Part shown: in pieces, positions 54,414 to 63,895 of the stretch
Position numbering within the stretch: position 1 is the stretch's first letter
Layout: each line of letters begins with the position of its first letter
DNA from: Variovorax paradoxus
GTDB lineage: Bacteria > Pseudomonadota > Gammaproteobacteria > Burkholderiales > Burkholderiaceae_C
Reading direction: 5' to 3'
DNA length: 64,000 nucleotides
Assembly (NCBI GenBank): GCA_016806145.1
Contig: CP063166.1
Coordinates: forward strand, 5,890,001 to 5,954,000
Notes under the pieces: generated by a model
What the model was told of the DNA's origin: nothing
Seen by the model: the letters and a program-made list of their open reading frames with translations, nothing else
Databases searched by the model: none
Position numbers and translations under genes: made by a program

Positions 54414-55384
54414 CGCCATCGAAGCGACGCCTGCTGCTGTGCGCGCTCGCGGCCTTCGCGGCCACCGGCGCCCGCGCCGAATTCCCGTCGAAGCCGCTGC
54501 GCATCGTCGTGCAGTACCAGGCCGGCGGCTCCTCCGACATCCTCGCGCGCCTGGTCGCCGAGGGGCTGTCGAAACGGCTGGGCCAGCCCGTGGTGGTCGA
54601 GAACCGCAGCGGCGCGGGCGGGATCATCGGCACCGACCACGTCGCCAAGAGCGCGCCCGACGGTCACACGCTGCTGCTGACGGTGCCGGGCCCGGTCACG
54701 GCCAACATCGTGCTCTACGGCAAGCTGCCCTACGACCCGCGCACCGACCTGCGCATGGTCTCGGACATCGCCACCACGCGCACCGTGCTCGCGGTGCACC
54801 CGTCGGTGCCGGCCAAGGATGTCGCCAGCCTGATCGCGGTGCTGAAGGCCGCGCCCGGCAAGTACGCGATAGGCTCCTGGGGCCCGGGCACGCAGCCGCA
54901 CCAGATCCAGGTCTACATGGACCGCGCCTACGGCCTGCGCACGCTGCACGTGCCCTACAAGGGCGAGAGCCCGATGGCGATCGACCTGATCGGCGGCGTG
55001 ATCCAGCTGACCGTGGGCTCGATCGCCACGCTGCAGCCCTACATCGCGGCCGGCAAGCTGCGCGCGCTCGCGGTCGCCGGGCCGCGCCGCGCCAAGGCGC
55101 TGCCCGAGGTGCCGACCTTCGCCGAGCAGGGCTTCGCCGACGAGGTCTACGCGCTGACCGGGCCGACCTCGCTGATGGCGCCCGCGAAGACGCCCGACGC
55201 GGTGGTCGAGCGGCTCGGGCGCGAGGTCGCGGCGGTGGTGCACCAGCCCGAGGTCGCGCGCCGCATCGAGGAACTCGGCGCCGAACCCGTGGGCAATCTG
55301 CCCGCGGAAGCCAGCGCCGCCTACCGCGCCTTCCTGCCCGTGACGCTGCGGCTCACGCAGGCCACGGGCGTGAAGCTCGATTGA
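54410..55384 (+). CDS. Bug/TctC-family periplasmic solute receptor
   Basis: A 324-residue binding protein with signal peptide (about residues 1-23, ending ARA). FPSKPLRIVVQYQAGGSSDILARLVAEGLSKRLGQPVVVENRSGAGGIIG and EVPTFAEQGF are family hallmarks. Its ATG overlaps the acyl-CoA synthetase stop. No TctAB partners are nearby. Probably binds the carboxylate imported or sensed by this operon (inference). Confidence 0.93.
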   Translation: MTPSKRRLLLCALAAFAATGARAEFPSKPLRIVVQYQAGGSSDILARLVAEGLSKRLGQPVVVENRSGAGGIIGTDHVAKSAPDGHTLLLTVPGPVTANIVLYGKLPYDPRTDLRMVSDIATTRTVLAVHPSVPAKDVASLIAVLKAAPGKYAIGSWGPGTQPHQIQVYMDRAYGLRTLHVPYKGESPMAIDLIGGVIQLTVGSIATLQPYIAAGKLRALAVAGPRRAKALPEVPTFAEQGFADEVYALTGPTSLMAPAKTPDAVVERLGREVAAVVHQPEVARRIEELGAEPVGNLPAEASAAYRAFLPVTLRLTQATGVKLD

Positions 55385-55430
55385 TTGCCTTCCCTTTCCT
55401 TCATCGCCACCAGCCAGAGGTTCCGTCCCC

Positions 55431-56819
55431 ATGAATGCTCCCGCCTCCCAGGCCACCGTCGACGCCGCGCGCCAGGCGCTCGCGCGCTCGATCGGCCTCG
55501 CCGCCTTCGTCTACGGCTATCCGCTGACCGAGACGTATCGCACCTGCGCGCTGCAGACCGGGCCGCGCGCCGAACGCCGCATCGGCACCTCGGCCGGCTC
55601 GGACGTGCGCGCGCCGATCAACACGCTGCACCATGCGCCGCGCCCCTCGACCCACGAGGACCGCGACGTGGTGACGCCGGCCAACGACTTGCTCTACACC
55701 ATCGCCTGGATCCACCTGGCCGACGGCCCGATGCTGCTGAGCGTGCCCGCGGCCGCGCGCCATCCGGGGCGCTACTTCGTGCTGCCGCTGTACGACGCCT
55801 ACACCGAGAACTTCGAGAACCTCGGGCCGCGCAACTGCGATCCCGCGGGCGAGACCGTGGTGCTCGTGGGCCCGGGCGGCACGGTGCCCGAGGCGCTGGC
55901 CGCGCACCGCGTGGTGCGCTGCCCGACCGACCTGGTGTGGCTGATCGGCCGCATCCTGGTCGGCGACGAGGCCGACTGGCCCGCGGCGCGCGCGCTGCAG
56001 TCCGAGATCCGGCTCGCGCCCGCGCCCGGCACGGTGCCGCGCGGCCGCCCGGCGGCGATCGAACGCTGGGTCGGCGAACCGGTCGATGCCATGGCGGCCG
56101 CCTTCGAGAACGGCGAGCCGGCCGCGCAGGTCGCGCCGCGCTTCTTCGCCAACCTCTGCCAGGCGCTCGCCGAAGCGCCGGGCCGCGTCGAGGACCGCGC
56201 GCTGGTGGCCTGGTTCGGCCAGGCCGGGCTGCGGCCCGACGCGGCCTTCGCATGGGACACGCTCGACGCGCCGCTGCGCGAGGGCCTGGTCGAAGGCTTC
56301 GCCGAGGGCGTGCGGGTGGTCGGCGCGGTGGGCCGGCACCACCGGCCCAAGGCCTGGGCCATGACGCCCGCCACCGGCCGCTACGGCAGCGAGTTCCTCG
56401 GCCGCGCGCGCACCGCCTACCTGGGCCTGGGCGCACTGGCCACCAGCGAGGCCGTGTACGCCGCCTCGCACCACGACGCGACGCTGGAGCCGCTCGACGG
56501 CCGGCGCCGCTATGCGATGCGCTTCGAGGCCGACGACATGCCGCCGGCCGACGCCTTCTGGTCGGTGACGCTCTACGACAGCGACCGCTTCCTCTATCCC
56601 AACGCCATCGGCCGCCATGCGATCGGCGACCGCACGCAGGGCCTGCGACGCGGTGCCGACGGCAGCCTGGAACTGGTGCTGGGCCATGCACGGCCCGCCG
56701 ATGCCGCCAACTGGCTGCCCGCGCCCGCCGGCCGCTTCTACCTGATCCTGCGCATGTACCACCCGCGCGAAGGCGTGCGCGCCTGGCGCATCCCGGCCCT
56801 GCAGCCGCAGGAGGACTGA
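55431..56819 (+). CDS. DUF1254/DUF1214 protein, first copy
   Basis: A 462-residue protein with an N-terminal DUF1254 domain (VYGYPLTETYRTC, then VVTPANDLLYTIAWIHLADGP and PGRYFVLPLYDAYTENFEN) and a C-terminal DUF1214 domain (DAFWSVTLYDSDRFLYPNAIGRHAIGDRT and NWLPAPAGRFYLILRMY). No signal peptide is evident. The family is common in proteobacteria but has no established reaction. It is paralogous to the next gene (4 bp apart); two copies in one operon suggest a hetero-oligomer or two related substrates. Confidence 0.88.
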   Translation: MNAPASQATVDAARQALARSIGLAAFVYGYPLTETYRTCALQTGPRAERRIGTSAGSDVRAPINTLHHAPRPSTHEDRDVVTPANDLLYTIAWIHLADGPMLLSVPAAARHPGRYFVLPLYDAYTENFENLGPRNCDPAGETVVLVGPGGTVPEALAAHRVVRCPTDLVWLIGRILVGDEADWPAARALQSEIRLAPAPGTVPRGRPAAIERWVGEPVDAMAAAFENGEPAAQVAPRFFANLCQALAEAPGRVEDRALVAWFGQAGLRPDAAFAWDTLDAPLREGLVEGFAEGVRVVGAVGRHHRPKAWAMTPATGRYGSEFLGRARTAYLGLGALATSEAVYAASHHDATLEPLDGRRRYAMRFEADDMPPADAFWSVTLYDSDRFLYPNAIGRHAIGDRTQGLRRGADGSLELVLGHARPADAANWLPAPAGRFYLILRMYHPREGVRAWRIPALQPQED

Positions 56820-56823
56820 CGTC

Positions 56824-58161
56824 ATGGCCGCGACGATCGACACCGGCATCGACACCCTGGCCGAGGAGGCCGTGGTCTACGCCTGGCCGCTCTACGAGAT
56901 GTGCCGCATGCGCGCGGCCACCTCGCCGCAACGCTGCGAGACCGCCGGCGAGGCACCGGCACCGCAACGCTGGTGCAACGTGTTCACCCATGCGCGCAAG
57001 CTGCTGGGCCCGGGCAAGAGCCGCGTCGTGACGCCGAACAACGACACGCTCTACACCCACGCCTGGCTCGACCTCGGCGCGGGCCCGCTGGTGATCGACG
57101 TGCCCGACACCACGGGGCGCTACTACGTGCTGGGCCTGCTCGACTTCCATACCAACCCCTTCGCCCACCTCGGCCAGCGGCTCACGGGCACGGCGGCGCG
57201 TTCCTTCGTGCTCGTGCCGCCAGGTTGGCACGGCGCGCTGCCGGCCGCCTTCGACGCGCCCGGCGCGCGCATCGAGGCGCCCACGCGCTGGCTCTGGGTC
57301 ATCGGCCGCATCCTGGTCGACGGGCCGCACGACCTGCCCGCGGTGCATGCGCTGCAGGACGGCTTCGTGGTGCGGACGCTGGCCGACTGGCAGGCCGGTG
57401 CGGCGCCCCAGCCGATGGCCTTCGATCCGGCCTGCGATCCGAAGGCGCCGCCAGACGCGGGGCATTTCGCGGCGCAGGTGCAGCGCGCGCTGCGCGAGAA
57501 CCCGCCGCCCGCGCGCGATGCCGACCGGCTTGCGCGCTACGCCGCGCTCGGCCTGCACCCCGATGCCGTCGTGCTCGACGACACGCAGCGCGAGCGGCTG
57601 CAGGACGCGATCGCCCGCGTGCTGCCAGGGCTGCGCGCCACGGAAGCCGGCCGCGCGGCCGCCAGCGGCTGGGTGGCCATGCCGACGGTCGAAGCGAGCT
57701 TCGGCGACGACCACCGGCTGCGGGCGCTGGTCGCGCTCAAGTACATCGGCATGCTCGAGAGCCGCGAGGCCACCTACCCGCTCGCCTGGCACGACGCCGC
57801 GGGCCGCGCGCTGCACGGCAGCCACCGCTACAGCTTGCGCTTCGGGCCCGGCGAGCTGCCGCCGGTCGAGGCCTTCTGGTCGCTCACCATGTACGACAGC
57901 CGCGACTGCATGCTGGTCGACAACCCGATCGACCGCTACGCCATCGGCGACCGCACCCCGGCGCTGCGCCACGACGCCGACGGCGGCCTCACGCTGCGCA
58001 TCCAGCATGCGGCGCCCGCGGACGATGCCGCGCGCGCGAACTGGCTGCCCGCGCCCGCGGGCGCCTTCTACCTCTGTCTGCGCGCCTACGTGCCGCGCGC
58101 GGAGATGCTCGACGGCCGCTATGCGCTGCCGCCGCTTCAACGACTGGGAGACGACGCATGA
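56824..58161 (+). CDS. DUF1254/DUF1214 protein, second copy
   Basis: A 445-residue paralogue of the preceding gene. Matching segments: VVYAWPLYEMCRMR, RVVTPNNDTLYTHAWLDLGAGP, GRYYVLGLLDFHTNPF, EAFWSLTMYDSRDCMLVDNPIDRYAIGDRT and NWLPAPAGAFYLCLRAY. Divergence between the copies is substantial, so this is an old duplication. ATG 56824; its stop overlaps the MBL gene start (ATGA). Function unknown. Confidence 0.88.
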   Translation: MAATIDTGIDTLAEEAVVYAWPLYEMCRMRAATSPQRCETAGEAPAPQRWCNVFTHARKLLGPGKSRVVTPNNDTLYTHAWLDLGAGPLVIDVPDTTGRYYVLGLLDFHTNPFAHLGQRLTGTAARSFVLVPPGWHGALPAAFDAPGARIEAPTRWLWVIGRILVDGPHDLPAVHALQDGFVVRTLADWQAGAAPQPMAFDPACDPKAPPDAGHFAAQVQRALRENPPPARDADRLARYAALGLHPDAVVLDDTQRERLQDAIARVLPGLRATEAGRAAASGWVAMPTVEASFGDDHRLRALVALKYIGMLESREATYPLAWHDAAGRALHGSHRYSLRFGPGELPPVEAFWSLTMYDSRDCMLVDNPIDRYAIGDRTPALRHDADGGLTLRIQHAAPADDAARANWLPAPAGAFYLCLRAYVPRAEMLDGRYALPPLQRLGDDA

Positions 58162-59414
58162 GCAGCACACAGGAACAGGAGAAGCCCTTCCTCATCGTCG
58201 GCAGCGGCACCGAGACGGTGGCGCCGGGCCTGCACATCCTGCGCGGGCAGGGACAGTCCTTCGTGGCCGAGACCGATGTCGGCCTGGTGGTGATCGACGC
58301 CGGCCCGGGCGGTGCGGTGACGCAGGGCATGATCGACGCGGTGCGCGAACTCAGCGACGCGCCGCTGCATGCGCTGTGCTACAGCCACGGCCATGTGGGC
58401 TACAACGCCGGCGTGCCGATGTGGCTCGCCCATGCGGCGCGGCGCGGCGACGCGCCGCCGCGCGTGATCGCGCACCGCAACGTGCCGCGGCGCCTCGCGC
58501 GCTACCGCGAGACCGAGGCGCTGCAGCACCGCATGGCCGAGATCCAGTTCAACCGGCCCGCGGGCTTCTTCGCGCAGCGGCTGTCGATGCATGCGCCGAC
58601 CGAGACCTTCGACGAGCGGCTGGCCATCGGCCACGGCGAACGCGCCATCGAGCTGCGCTGGGCGCCCTCGGAGACCGACGACGCGATCGCGCTGTGGAGC
58701 CCCGCGCAGCGCGTGCTCTACGGCGGCGCGGCGCTGATCGATTCGATCCCCAACATCGGCACGCCCTTTCGCACGCTGCGCGACACGGTGCGCTGGGCCG
58801 ACACGCTCGAGGCGCTGGCCGCGCTCGGCGCACGCAAGGCGGTGCGCGAGTTCGGCGCCACGCTCGAGGGCGAGGACCAGGTGCGGCACGTGCTCACGCA
58901 CACGGCGCGCGCCCTGCGCTGGCTGCGCGCCGAGGTGGTGCGGCTGATGAACGAGGGCCTCAACGAGCGCGAGCTGCTGGCGCGCATCCGCTGCCCCGAC
59001 GAACTGTTCGCGGTCGACTGGATGAAGCCCACCTACGGCGACCCGGCCTACATCGTGCGCGACATCTACCGCTCGGAGAACGGCTGGTGGGACCGCAACC
59101 CGACCAGCCTGCATCCCGAGCCGCCCGAGGCCGTCGGCCAGGCCGTGGCCGAGGCCATCACCGACAAGGCCGGCCTGATCGCGCGGGCGCGCGCGCTCGC
59201 GCAGCAAGGGCAATGGCAGCTCGCGCTGCACGTGATCGACCTGCTGGCCACCGCGCGCGGCGACGCGCCCGAGCTCGCCGAGGCGCGCGCGCTCAAGGCC
59301 GAGTGGCTGCGCCAGCGTGCGCGGCAGGTGCCCAGCTACGTGTCGCGCAACCTCTACCGCGTGAGCGCCGACATGATCGAGCAGGGCACGCAGGCGCGCT
59401 TCGGTATCCAATGA
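58158..59414 (+). CDS. MBL-fold protein with alkylsulfatase dimerisation-like region
   Basis: A 418-residue protein. Residues 20-280 are metallo-beta-lactamase-like (LVVIDAGPGG near residue 47). Residues 280-400 resemble the helical alkyl-sulfatase dimerisation domain (VDWMKPTYGDPAYIVRDIYRSENGWWDRNP). The metal motif expected as HxHxDH reads H77-G-H79-V-G81-Y82, so the Asp and last His are missing. It may be mononuclear, use another ligand set, or be non-hydrolytic. The LTHTARAL region could carry later histidine ligands. ATG 58158 overlaps the previous stop. Confidence 0.82.
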   Translation: MSSTQEQEKPFLIVGSGTETVAPGLHILRGQGQSFVAETDVGLVVIDAGPGGAVTQGMIDAVRELSDAPLHALCYSHGHVGYNAGVPMWLAHAARRGDAPPRVIAHRNVPRRLARYRETEALQHRMAEIQFNRPAGFFAQRLSMHAPTETFDERLAIGHGERAIELRWAPSETDDAIALWSPAQRVLYGGAALIDSIPNIGTPFRTLRDTVRWADTLEALAALGARKAVREFGATLEGEDQVRHVLTHTARALRWLRAEVVRLMNEGLNERELLARIRCPDELFAVDWMKPTYGDPAYIVRDIYRSENGWWDRNPTSLHPEPPEAVGQAVAEAITDKAGLIARARALAQQGQWQLALHVIDLLATARGDAPELAEARALKAEWLRQRARQVPSYVSRNLYRVSADMIEQGTQARFGIQ

Positions 59415-59434
59415 CTTCCCGAGGACCCGCATCC

Positions 59435-60418
59435 ATGACCGCATCCCTTCTCCGCACCGGCCTGTTCCTTGCCGGCCTCGCCGGCCTGCTGGCCACGGCC
59501 GCCGCGCAGGGCGCCGAGGCCTATCCCGACAAGCCCGTCACGCTGGTCGTGCCCACGGCCGCCGCGGGCGGCACCGACACCATCGCGCGGCTGGTCGCCG
59601 ACGCGCTGGGCAAGTCGCTCAAGCAGCCCTTCGTGGTCGACAACCGGCCCGGCGCCAACGGCATCCTCGGCACCGAGCAGGTGGCGCGCGCGGCGCCCGA
59701 CGGCTACCGGCTGCTGTTCACCTACGCCGCCGCGATGGTGGTGAACCCCAGCCTCTACCGCAAGCTGCCCTACGACCCGGTGAAGGACTTCGCGCCGGTG
59801 GCCCAGATCGGCCGCGGCGGCAACCTGCTGCTGGTGCGCAACGACCTGCCCGTGAAGACGCTGGCCGACTTCGTCGCCTATGCCAAGGCGCGGCCCGACA
59901 AGCTCAGCTATTGCTCGTGGGGCAACGGCTCGGGCGGCCACCTGGCGATGGAAAGCCTCAAGAAGCAGGCCGGCCTGGTGATCGAGCACGTGCCCTACAA
60001 GGGCAGCGGCCCCTGCGTGCAGGACCTGATGGGCGGCCAGGTCGAGGCGGCCTTCGCCGACATGTCCTCGACGGTGGAGCTGGTGCGCGCGGGCCGGCTC
60101 CGGGCGCTGGCCAACAGCGGGCCCTCGCGCATCCCGATGCTGCCCGAGGTGCCGACGATGACCGAGTCCGGCTACCCGTTCACCACCTATGCCTGGTACG
60201 GCGTGCTGGCGCCCGCGAAGACGCCGCCGGCGGTCGTGAAGAAGCTCAACGAGGCGGTGAACCGCGCGCTGCGCGACCCGGCCGTGGTGCAGCGCCTGCG
60301 CGAGCTCAACTTCACCGACCTGCCGCAGAACACGCCCGAGCAGTTCGCCGCGACCCTGCGCCAGGACCTGCGCGACTGGGGCGCGCTGGTCAAGGACATC
60401 GGGCTCCAGCCCGAATGA
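59435..60418 (+). CDS. Bug/TctC-family periplasmic solute receptor
   Basis: A 327-residue receptor with a signal peptide (about residues 1-25, ending AQGAEA). YPDKPVTLVVPTAAAGGTDTIARLVADALG, VDNRPGANGILGTEQVARAAPDGYRLL, VPYKGSGPCVQDLMGGQVEAAF and EVPTMTESGYPF are diagnostic. I chose ATG 59435 because GAGG lies 10 nt upstream; an ATG at 59411 overlapping the MBL stop would add eight residues. It is the second Bug receptor of the operon and its last gene. Confidence 0.92.
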   Translation: MTASLLRTGLFLAGLAGLLATAAAQGAEAYPDKPVTLVVPTAAAGGTDTIARLVADALGKSLKQPFVVDNRPGANGILGTEQVARAAPDGYRLLFTYAAAMVVNPSLYRKLPYDPVKDFAPVAQIGRGGNLLLVRNDLPVKTLADFVAYAKARPDKLSYCSWGNGSGGHLAMESLKKQAGLVIEHVPYKGSGPCVQDLMGGQVEAAFADMSSTVELVRAGRLRALANSGPSRIPMLPEVPTMTESGYPFTTYAWYGVLAPAKTPPAVVKKLNEAVNRALRDPAVVQRLRELNFTDLPQNTPEQFAATLRQDLRDWGALVKDIGLQPE

Positions 60419-60545
60419 GGCGGCGGCCGGACCGAGGGTAAGCAAGATGGTCAAGCGCTCGCGCTTCTTGCAGACTGCGCGCTGATCGGCACGGTTCCTG
60501 CTCGTCGGCTCGACGACGGCCCCCGTGCCAGCGTCCGCGCCGACC

Positions 60546-61508
60546 ATGACCGAGCTTCACTTCTCCCGCCACCTGAACGCCGAGGCCCAGGCACAGGCCT
60601 CGAGCCTGGACCACTGGGACCAGCACTACGAGCAGCTGTCGAACGGCCGCTTCGAGGGCCTGTCCGAGGACCTGCACCTGGGCTTCGTCCAGGTCTTCCA
60701 CGAGCATGCGAACCAGACCCTGCTGCAGAACGGCCAGGGCCGCCCGGGCACGGTCTCGTTCGCCGTCACCGAGGTCGCGGGCAGCGGCAGCTGGTACTGC
60801 GGCCACGAGATCGAGGGCCGGCGCCTGATCGCGCTGTCGCCGCGGCGCGAATTCGAACTGCTGGCCGGCGCCGGCATGGACCTGATGGCGGTGTGCATCG
60901 ACACGGCGCCACTGGCCGAGCTCGCGGCCACGCTGTTCGGCGCCGACTTCGAGCTGCGCCTGCCCGAGCCGGCGCCGGTGCGCCAGCCGGGCTTCGACGA
61001 GAGCGAGCTGTCGAAGCTGCTGGGCGCGGCGCTGTCGCTGGCGCGCGGCAACCTCGCGCAACTCGAGCAGCCGGCGGCGCGCCACATGCTGTCGCTGTCG
61101 CTGGCCGACGCGGTGCTGCACTGCATCGGCTGCGACGCCTTCGAAACCCGGCTGCCGCCCGGCACGGTGGCGCGGCGCCACATCGTGGCACTGGCGCGCG
61201 AGTACATGCGCGCCCATGCCGACGAGGCCATCAGCGTGCCCGACCTCTGCGCGGCCACCGGCGTGTCGCGCCGCGCGCTGCAGTACGCCTTCGAGGACGT
61301 GGTGCACCTGAGCCCCGTGACCTACCTGCGCGTGATGCGCCTGAACCGGGTGCGGCGCGAGCTGCAGACGCACCGGCGCGACAGCATCGGCGACGTGGCG
61401 GCGCGCTGGGGCTTCTGGCACCTGTCGCGCTTCGCGGCCGACTACAGCCGATTGTTCGGGGAACTGCCCTCGGCCACGCGCGCGCGCTGGCTTGCCGAAT
61501 CCGGCTAA
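60546..61508 (+). CDS. AraC-family transcriptional regulator (FeaR-like)
   Basis: A 320-residue activator. The C-terminal AraC double helix-turn-helix spans about residues 215-315: ISVPDLCAATGVSRRALQYAFEDVVHLSPVTYLRVMRLNRVRREL, then DSIGDVAARWGFWHLSRFAADYSRLFGELPS. The N-terminal ~200 residues form a cupin-like effector domain. It sits directly before the amine oxidase gene, as FeaR does near tynA in enterobacteria, so it may activate that gene when aromatic amines are present (inference). I use ATG 60546 rather than the upstream GTG 60525. Confidence 0.88.
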   Translation: MTELHFSRHLNAEAQAQASSLDHWDQHYEQLSNGRFEGLSEDLHLGFVQVFHEHANQTLLQNGQGRPGTVSFAVTEVAGSGSWYCGHEIEGRRLIALSPRREFELLAGAGMDLMAVCIDTAPLAELAATLFGADFELRLPEPAPVRQPGFDESELSKLLGAALSLARGNLAQLEQPAARHMLSLSLADAVLHCIGCDAFETRLPPGTVARRHIVALAREYMRAHADEAISVPDLCAATGVSRRALQYAFEDVVHLSPVTYLRVMRLNRVRRELQTHRRDSIGDVAARWGFWHLSRFAADYSRLFGELPSATRARWLAESG

Positions 61509-61580
61509 CCGCCGCCCGGGCCGCGCCCTTAACTTCGCTGTCGCTCGTCACAACATGCGAAGAAAAGGGAACAGTCGTCC

Positions 61581-63884
61581 ATGCGCAGCAGCCACCACCG
61601 AACGCCGGTCCGCGGCACCACCCGCACCCTTCTTGCCACCGCGCTCGCGCTGGCCCTCGGCCCGCTCGCGGCCGGCAACGCCCAGGCCCATGGCGGCGCT
61701 GCCCACATGGTGCCGCTCAAGAAGACGGTCGAGGATTTCGGCGCCACCGTGCGCTTCGACAGCTTCGCCAACGTCTGGACGGTGGCGCGCAACGGCACGC
61801 TGGTGCGCATCAAGCCCGGCTCGAAGACCGCGCTGATCAACGGCCAGCCGCTGCAGCTCGACGTGCCGGTGGTGCTGCGCAAGGGCGCGGCCTGGGTGCC
61901 GCACGACTTCATCAACCAGGTGTTCCAGTCCAGCCTGGACCGCACCTTCGTGGTCGAGCGCACGCCGAATCCGCTCAATCCGCTGTCGGCCGAGGAGATC
62001 CAGGCCGCGCTCGAGACGATCAAGGCCTCGGGCAACTACAGGCCCGGCCTGCGCTTCACCGAGATCAGCCTCAAGCGCCCGCCCAAGGACCAGGTCTGGG
62101 CCTTCGCGCTCTCGGGCCAGCCGGTGCGCGCCGCGCGGCAGGCGAGCTTCGTCGCGCTCGACGGCAAGAAGGTGATCGAGGGCAGCATCGACCTCGCGGC
62201 ACGCAAGCTGCTCGAGTGGAAGCCGGTGGAAGGCGCGCACGGCATGGTGCTGCTCGACGACTTCGCCACCGTGCAGAGCGCGATCGAGGCCAGCGCCGAC
62301 TATGCGAAGGCGCTCGCCACGCGCGGCATCGACGACGTGAAGAAGGTGGTGGCCACGCCGCTGACCGTGGGCTACTTCGACGGCAAGGATTCGCTGCGCC
62401 AGGAAGACCGCCTGCTCAAGGTGGTGAGCTACCTCGACGTGGGCGACGGCAACTACTGGGCGCACCCGATCGAGGGCCTGGTGGCGGTGGTCGACCTCGA
62501 GCAGAAGAAGGTGCTGAAGATCGAGGACGGCGGCCTGGTGCCGGTGCCGCTCAAGCCCACGCCCTACGACGGCCGCGATCGCGCCGGCACGCCCGCGCCC
62601 AAGCCGCTGGAGATCACCGAGCCCGAGGGCAAGAACTACACCATCGCCGGCAACATGCTGCACTGGCGCAACTGGGACTTCCACCTGCGGCTCGACTCGC
62701 GCGTGGGCCTGGTGCTCTCGACCGTGACCTACAACGACAAGGGCACCAAGCGCAAGGTGATGTACGAGGGCTCGCTGGGCGGGATGATCGTGCCCTACGG
62801 CGACCCCGACACCGGCTGGTACTTCAAGGCCTACCTCGACTCGGGCGAATACGGCATGGGCACGCTGACCTCGCCGATCGAGCCCGAGAAGGACGCGCCG
62901 CAGAACGCGGTGCTGCTCGACGCCACGCTGGCCGACTACACCGGCGCGCCCGTGAAGGTGCCGCGCGCGATCGCGGTCTTCGAGCGCTATGCCGATCCCG
63001 AGTTCAAGCACCAGGAGATGGGCAAGCCCAACGTGAGCACCGAGCGGCGCGAACTGGTGGTGCGCTGGATCAGCACGGTGGGCAACTACGACTACCTGTT
63101 CGACTGGGTGTTCGCCGAGAACGGCACCATCGGCATCAACGCGGGCGCCACCGGCATCGAGGCCGTGAAGGGCGTGAAGTCGCGCACCATGCAGGACGCG
63201 ACCGCCGCCGAGGACACGCGCTACGGCACCCTGCTCGACCACCACATCGTCGGCACCACGCACCAGCACATCTACAACTTCCGGCTCGACCTCGACGTGG
63301 ACGGCGAGAACAACTCGCTGACCGAGGTCGATCCGGTGGTGCTGCCCAACACCCGCGGCGGCCCGCGCACCAGCACCATGCAGACGGTGCAGCGCACGGT
63401 GGCGACCGAGCGGCAGGCGGCGCAGAAGTTCGACCCGTCGACGATCCGGCTGCTGAGCAATCCGGCCAAGAACAACAAGGTCGGCAACCCGGTCTCGTAC
63501 CAGCTCATTCCCTACGCGGGCGGCACGCACCCGATCGCCAAGGGCGCCAACTTCGCGCAGGACGAGTGGATCAACCACCGACTGAGCTTCATGGACCGCC
63601 AGCTCTGGGTGACGCGCTACGACCCCGAGGAGCAGTTCCCCGAGGGCAAGTACCCGAACCGCTCGAACAAGGACACGGGCCTGGGCCAGTTCACCGCCGA
63701 CGACCAGGCGATCGTGAACACCGACAACGTGGTCTGGCTCACCACCGGCACCACCCACGTCGCGCGCGCCGAGGAGTGGCCGATCATGCCCACCGAGTGG
63801 GTGCATGCGCTGCTCAAGCCCTGGAACTTCTTCGACGAGACGCCGACGCTGGGGCTGAACCGCCCGGCCAAGCCTGGCAAGTAA
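61581..63884 (+). CDS. tynA: Copper-containing primary amine oxidase
   Basis: A 767-residue periplasmic quinoprotein that oxidises primary (often aromatic) amines to aldehydes, with ammonia and H2O2. It has a signal peptide (about residues 1-36, ending AQA). The topaquinone precursor is Tyr503 in VGNYDYLFDW; copper ligands are His561 and His563 (THQHIYNF) and His726 (TTHVARAEEW); the catalytic base is Asp420 (YLDSGEYGMG). It contains an N-terminal Cu-amine oxidase domain 1-like region, as in E. coli TynA (DFGATVRFDSFANVW). Downstream of the AraC gene by 72 bp. Confidence 0.95.
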   Translation: MRSSHHRTPVRGTTRTLLATALALALGPLAAGNAQAHGGAAHMVPLKKTVEDFGATVRFDSFANVWTVARNGTLVRIKPGSKTALINGQPLQLDVPVVLRKGAAWVPHDFINQVFQSSLDRTFVVERTPNPLNPLSAEEIQAALETIKASGNYRPGLRFTEISLKRPPKDQVWAFALSGQPVRAARQASFVALDGKKVIEGSIDLAARKLLEWKPVEGAHGMVLLDDFATVQSAIEASADYAKALATRGIDDVKKVVATPLTVGYFDGKDSLRQEDRLLKVVSYLDVGDGNYWAHPIEGLVAVVDLEQKKVLKIEDGGLVPVPLKPTPYDGRDRAGTPAPKPLEITEPEGKNYTIAGNMLHWRNWDFHLRLDSRVGLVLSTVTYNDKGTKRKVMYEGSLGGMIVPYGDPDTGWYFKAYLDSGEYGMGTLTSPIEPEKDAPQNAVLLDATLADYTGAPVKVPRAIAVFERYADPEFKHQEMGKPNVSTERRELVVRWISTVGNYDYLFDWVFAENGTIGINAGATGIEAVKGVKSRTMQDATAAEDTRYGTLLDHHIVGTTHQHIYNFRLDLDVDGENNSLTEVDPVVLPNTRGGPRTSTMQTVQRTVATERQAAQKFDPSTIRLLSNPAKNNKVGNPVSYQLIPYAGGTHPIAKGANFAQDEWINHRLSFMDRQLWVTRYDPEEQFPEGKYPNRSNKDTGLGQFTADDQAIVNTDNVVWLTTGTTHVARAEEWPIMPTEWVHALLKPWNFFDETPTLGLNRPAKPGK

Positions 63885-63895
63885 GGAGCTGCCGC

